The translations under genes were made by a program, and so were the position numbers. Under the pieces are notes generated by a model. It did no database searches and was not told where the DNA came from. It was given only the letters and a program-made list of their open reading frames with translations. Below, one piece after another: positions 7,066 to 8,562 of a DNA stretch of 8,562 bases (its first letter is position 1; each line of letters opens with the position of its first letter). The stretch is from Oscillospiraceae bacterium (lineage in GTDB: Bacteria > Bacillota > Clostridia > Oscillospirales > Acutalibacteraceae): NCBI GenBank assembly GCA_902796295.1, contig CADBOL010000267.1:1-8562 (forward strand). Reading direction: 5' to 3'.

Positions 7066-7812
7066 ACGGATTATATCAAAGTAACAAAAGAAAATCTTGA
7101 TACAGAGCATATCTGCTGTGCCATTTCAAACGATAAGGATGTTCAGGTATATTAAAAAAAAGCATGGCTTTCAGACCGGTTTGATGACGGCCTTGTTTTC
7201 CTCAAGAGCACCGAAAGAGGGAAATGCTTTATTGAATATATTCCTGCCGAAAAAGCATGGAATCCGATAGAAGCAGACGGCTATATGTTTATTGACTGCC
7301 TGTGGGTTTCCGGCTCATTCAAAGGTCACGGATATTCAAATGATTTGCTGAATGCCTGCATATCCGACAGCAAAGATAAAGGCAAAAAGGGCTTGTGTAT
7401 TCTTTCTTCATCAAAGAAAAAGCCATTTCTTGCCGACCCGAAGTATCTGAAATACAAGGGCTTCAGTGTTTGCGACGAGGCGGATAACGGAATTCAGCTG
7501 TGGTATCTGCCGTTTTCTACCGGCGCAGAGCCGCCTGCATTCAAAGAATGCGCAAAGTATCCTCATACAGACGAAGCGGGATATATCCTGTATTATACGA
7601 GCCAGTGTCCTTTTAATGCAAAATATGTTCCCGTTCTTGAAAAAACAGCAAAAGAAAACAATATTCCTTTCAGGTCAATTCATATTGAGAGCGGAGAAGA
7701 AGCCCGAAATGCGCCGACGCCCGTAACAAATTACGCGCTGTTCTTTGACGGAGAATATCTGACAAACGAGCAAATGAATGAAACAAAGTTTCTGAAATTA
7801 ATTGCCCGGTGA
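7066..7812 (+). pseudogene. YoaP-type GNAT acetyltransferase, apparently inactivated (ACG start, in-frame TAA)
   Basis: The frame encodes a protein of about 248 residues that I recognise as the GNAT plus YoaP-domain family. The N-terminal GNAT part has an acetyl-CoA loop, FKGHGYS (codons 85-91). The C-terminal thioredoxin-like YoaP domain has YYTSQCPF (176-183) and a NAPTPVTNYALFF stretch. Two lesions are visible. First, family members begin with Met before DYIKVTKENL, but here that codon is ACG (7066-7068), 5 bases after an ideal GAGGTGG site; a GTG lies at 7057 without its own site. Second, TAA at 7153-7155 (codon 30) interrupts the frame just before KKAWL. The frame is the same on both sides, so no indel is involved. 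A 175-residue product could start at ATG 7285, but it would lack the first part of the GNAT fold. The gene follows the GH95-like stop by 10 bases, so it was probably co-transcribed. Confidence 0.8.
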
Positions 7813-7881
7813 AGTCTGATAATTCGGCGCTGTATAAAAAGACAATATTTAAACATTAATCTGAATGTCGAGGTGCGTTTT

Positions 7882-8562
7882 ATGATACGCAGGGAAATAA
7901 CAATCGGCAAAGGTACGGAATATCCTCTGAAAGGGCTCCTGACACTCCCGGATGATAATTCATCCCCGGTGCCGGCGGTTGTGATGGTTCACGGCTCAGG
8001 CCCGAGCAATATGGATGAGAGAGTAATGAAGCTGACCCCGTTCAAAGATATTGCAGAAGGGCTGGCTGAGCGCGGAGTGGCATCTCTGCGATATGACAAG
8101 CGTACTTTTGTTTACGCGCGCAAAATGAGAAAAACGGATGTCACCGTGAAAGAGGAAACCGTTGATGATGCTCTGCTTGCGGTAGAGCTGCTGAAGCAGA
8201 CACCGCAGATTGACAGAGAGCGTATATTCATTCTCGGTCACAGCATGGGCGCAATGCTTGCTCCGAGGATTGACGCCGAAGGCGCCGGTGTCAGAGGGCT
8301 GATTCTGATGGCAGGCACGCCATACCGTCTCGAGGATATTGTGATAAACCAGCTCAGGCGTTCAGGTGAAGGGAACCCCGTTATAAAAGGGATTGTATCA
8401 CTTGAATACAGGATTTTTTCAAAGAAGTTTGAAGGCTTGTATGAAATGAGCGATGAGGAGGCAAAAAAGAAGAAATTTGCCGGAGGGCTGAGCCTGTACT
8501 ATTTCAAGGAAATGGGGCGGAAAACAGCGGCGGATTTTCTTCTTGAGAGCAGTAAACCCGCA
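7882..8562 (+). CDS. Serine alpha/beta hydrolase, N-terminal part (3' end outside window)
   Basis: The frame is open from ATG 7882 to the right edge (227 codons). GAGGTG (7870-7875) lies 6 bases before the ATG and fixes this start. The protein begins without a signal peptide. It shows a short beta-rich lead-in, the oxyanion-hole motif VMVHGSGP (34-41), a DERVMKLTPFKDIAEGLAERG cap-entry region split around residues 45-65, SLRYDKR (68-74), and the nucleophile elbow LGHSMGA with Ser121. The acid and His of the catalytic triad should lie further on; the His is not in the window. The type resembles bacterial BAAT/peptidase S9-like esterases of the form 'alpha/beta fold hydrolase'. The substrate cannot be predicted. 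It follows the acetyltransferase remnant after 69 bases that contain no clear terminator or promoter. The fold is firm. Confidence 0.86.
   Translation, partial: MIRREITIGKGTEYPLKGLLTLPDDNSSPVPAVVMVHGSGPSNMDERVMKLTPFKDIAEGLAERGVASLRYDKRTFVYARKMRKTDVTVKEETVDDALLAVELLKQTPQIDRERIFILGHSMGAMLAPRIDAEGAGVRGLILMAGTPYRLEDIVINQLRRSGEGNPVIKGIVSLEYRIFSKKFEGLYEMSDEEAKKKKFAGGLSLYYFKEMGRKTAADFLLESSKPA

Noticed and set aside
7052..7084. A 10-codon ORF beginning at ATG 7052, overlapping the GH95-like stop as ATGA
   Set aside because: It is too short and out of frame with the acetyltransferase reading frame. The GAGGTGG it overlaps is better explained as the ribosome binding site for the ACG position at 7066.
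7153..7161. Frameshift or programmed slippage at the A8 run in the acetyltransferase remnant
   Set aside because: The conserved frame is the same before and after the run, so no shift is needed; the interruption is a plain TAA codon.
7813..7881. A promoter or terminator in the gap before the alpha/beta hydrolase
   Set aside because: TATAAA (7833-7838) has no matching -35 hexamer, and no hairpin with a T run is visible, so nothing was called.

Overview
The window looks like a chromosomal segment of an anaerobic Bacillota, most likely a gut-type Clostridia. This is inferred from strong GGAGG-type ribosome binding sites, roughly balanced base composition with AT-rich promoter regions, and the protein families present (CHAP amidase, orphan NapH-like 4Fe-4S membrane protein, YoaP-type acetyltransferase, GH95-type glycosidase). 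There is no rRNA, tRNA, CRISPR array, insertion sequence or phage module, and no marker that fixes the genus.

Layout. (1) Positions 2-544, + strand: the 3' part of a CHAP-domain cell-wall hydrolase with a hydrophobic C-terminal tail. It ends at a hairpin (559-597) that can serve as a terminator in both directions. (2) Positions 610-3320, - strand: a tightly coupled two-gene operon. First comes a CrtI/retinol-saturase-like FAD oxidoreductase (1812-3320), then an FAD/NAD(P)H reductase with a C-terminal [2Fe-2S] ferredoxin domain (610-1812); stop and start overlap as TGATG. (3) Positions 3321-3554: an AT-rich divergent control region with a near-consensus promoter for the + strand gene and an inverted repeat, TGACA-N6-TGTCA. 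(4) Positions 3555-4385, + strand: a six-helix NapH-like membrane protein with two 4Fe-4S ferredoxin motifs. (5) Positions 4467-7055, + strand: a large GH95-like glycoside hydrolase with the catalytic Asn/Asn/Glu/Asp set apparently conserved. (6) Positions 7066-7812, + strand: a YoaP-type GNAT acetyltransferase gene that seems broken, with ACG where the start belongs and an in-frame TAA at codon 30. (7) From 7882 to the right edge, + strand: the 5' part of a serine alpha/beta hydrolase.

How they may work together. The most interesting part is the redox block. The reductase carries a full NAD(P)H to FAD to [2Fe-2S] chain, and translational coupling points to the CrtI-like flavoprotein as its electron partner. 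That arrangement would suit reduction (saturation) of a C=C bond in a hydrophobic substrate better than an oxygen- or quinone-dependent desaturation. The divergent NapH-like protein could be a membrane electron entry or exit point under shared control. This is inference: the substrate cannot be read from the sequence. The GH95-like enzyme, acetyltransferase remnant and hydrolase lie on the same strand, but no sugar transporter or other fucose gene is visible.
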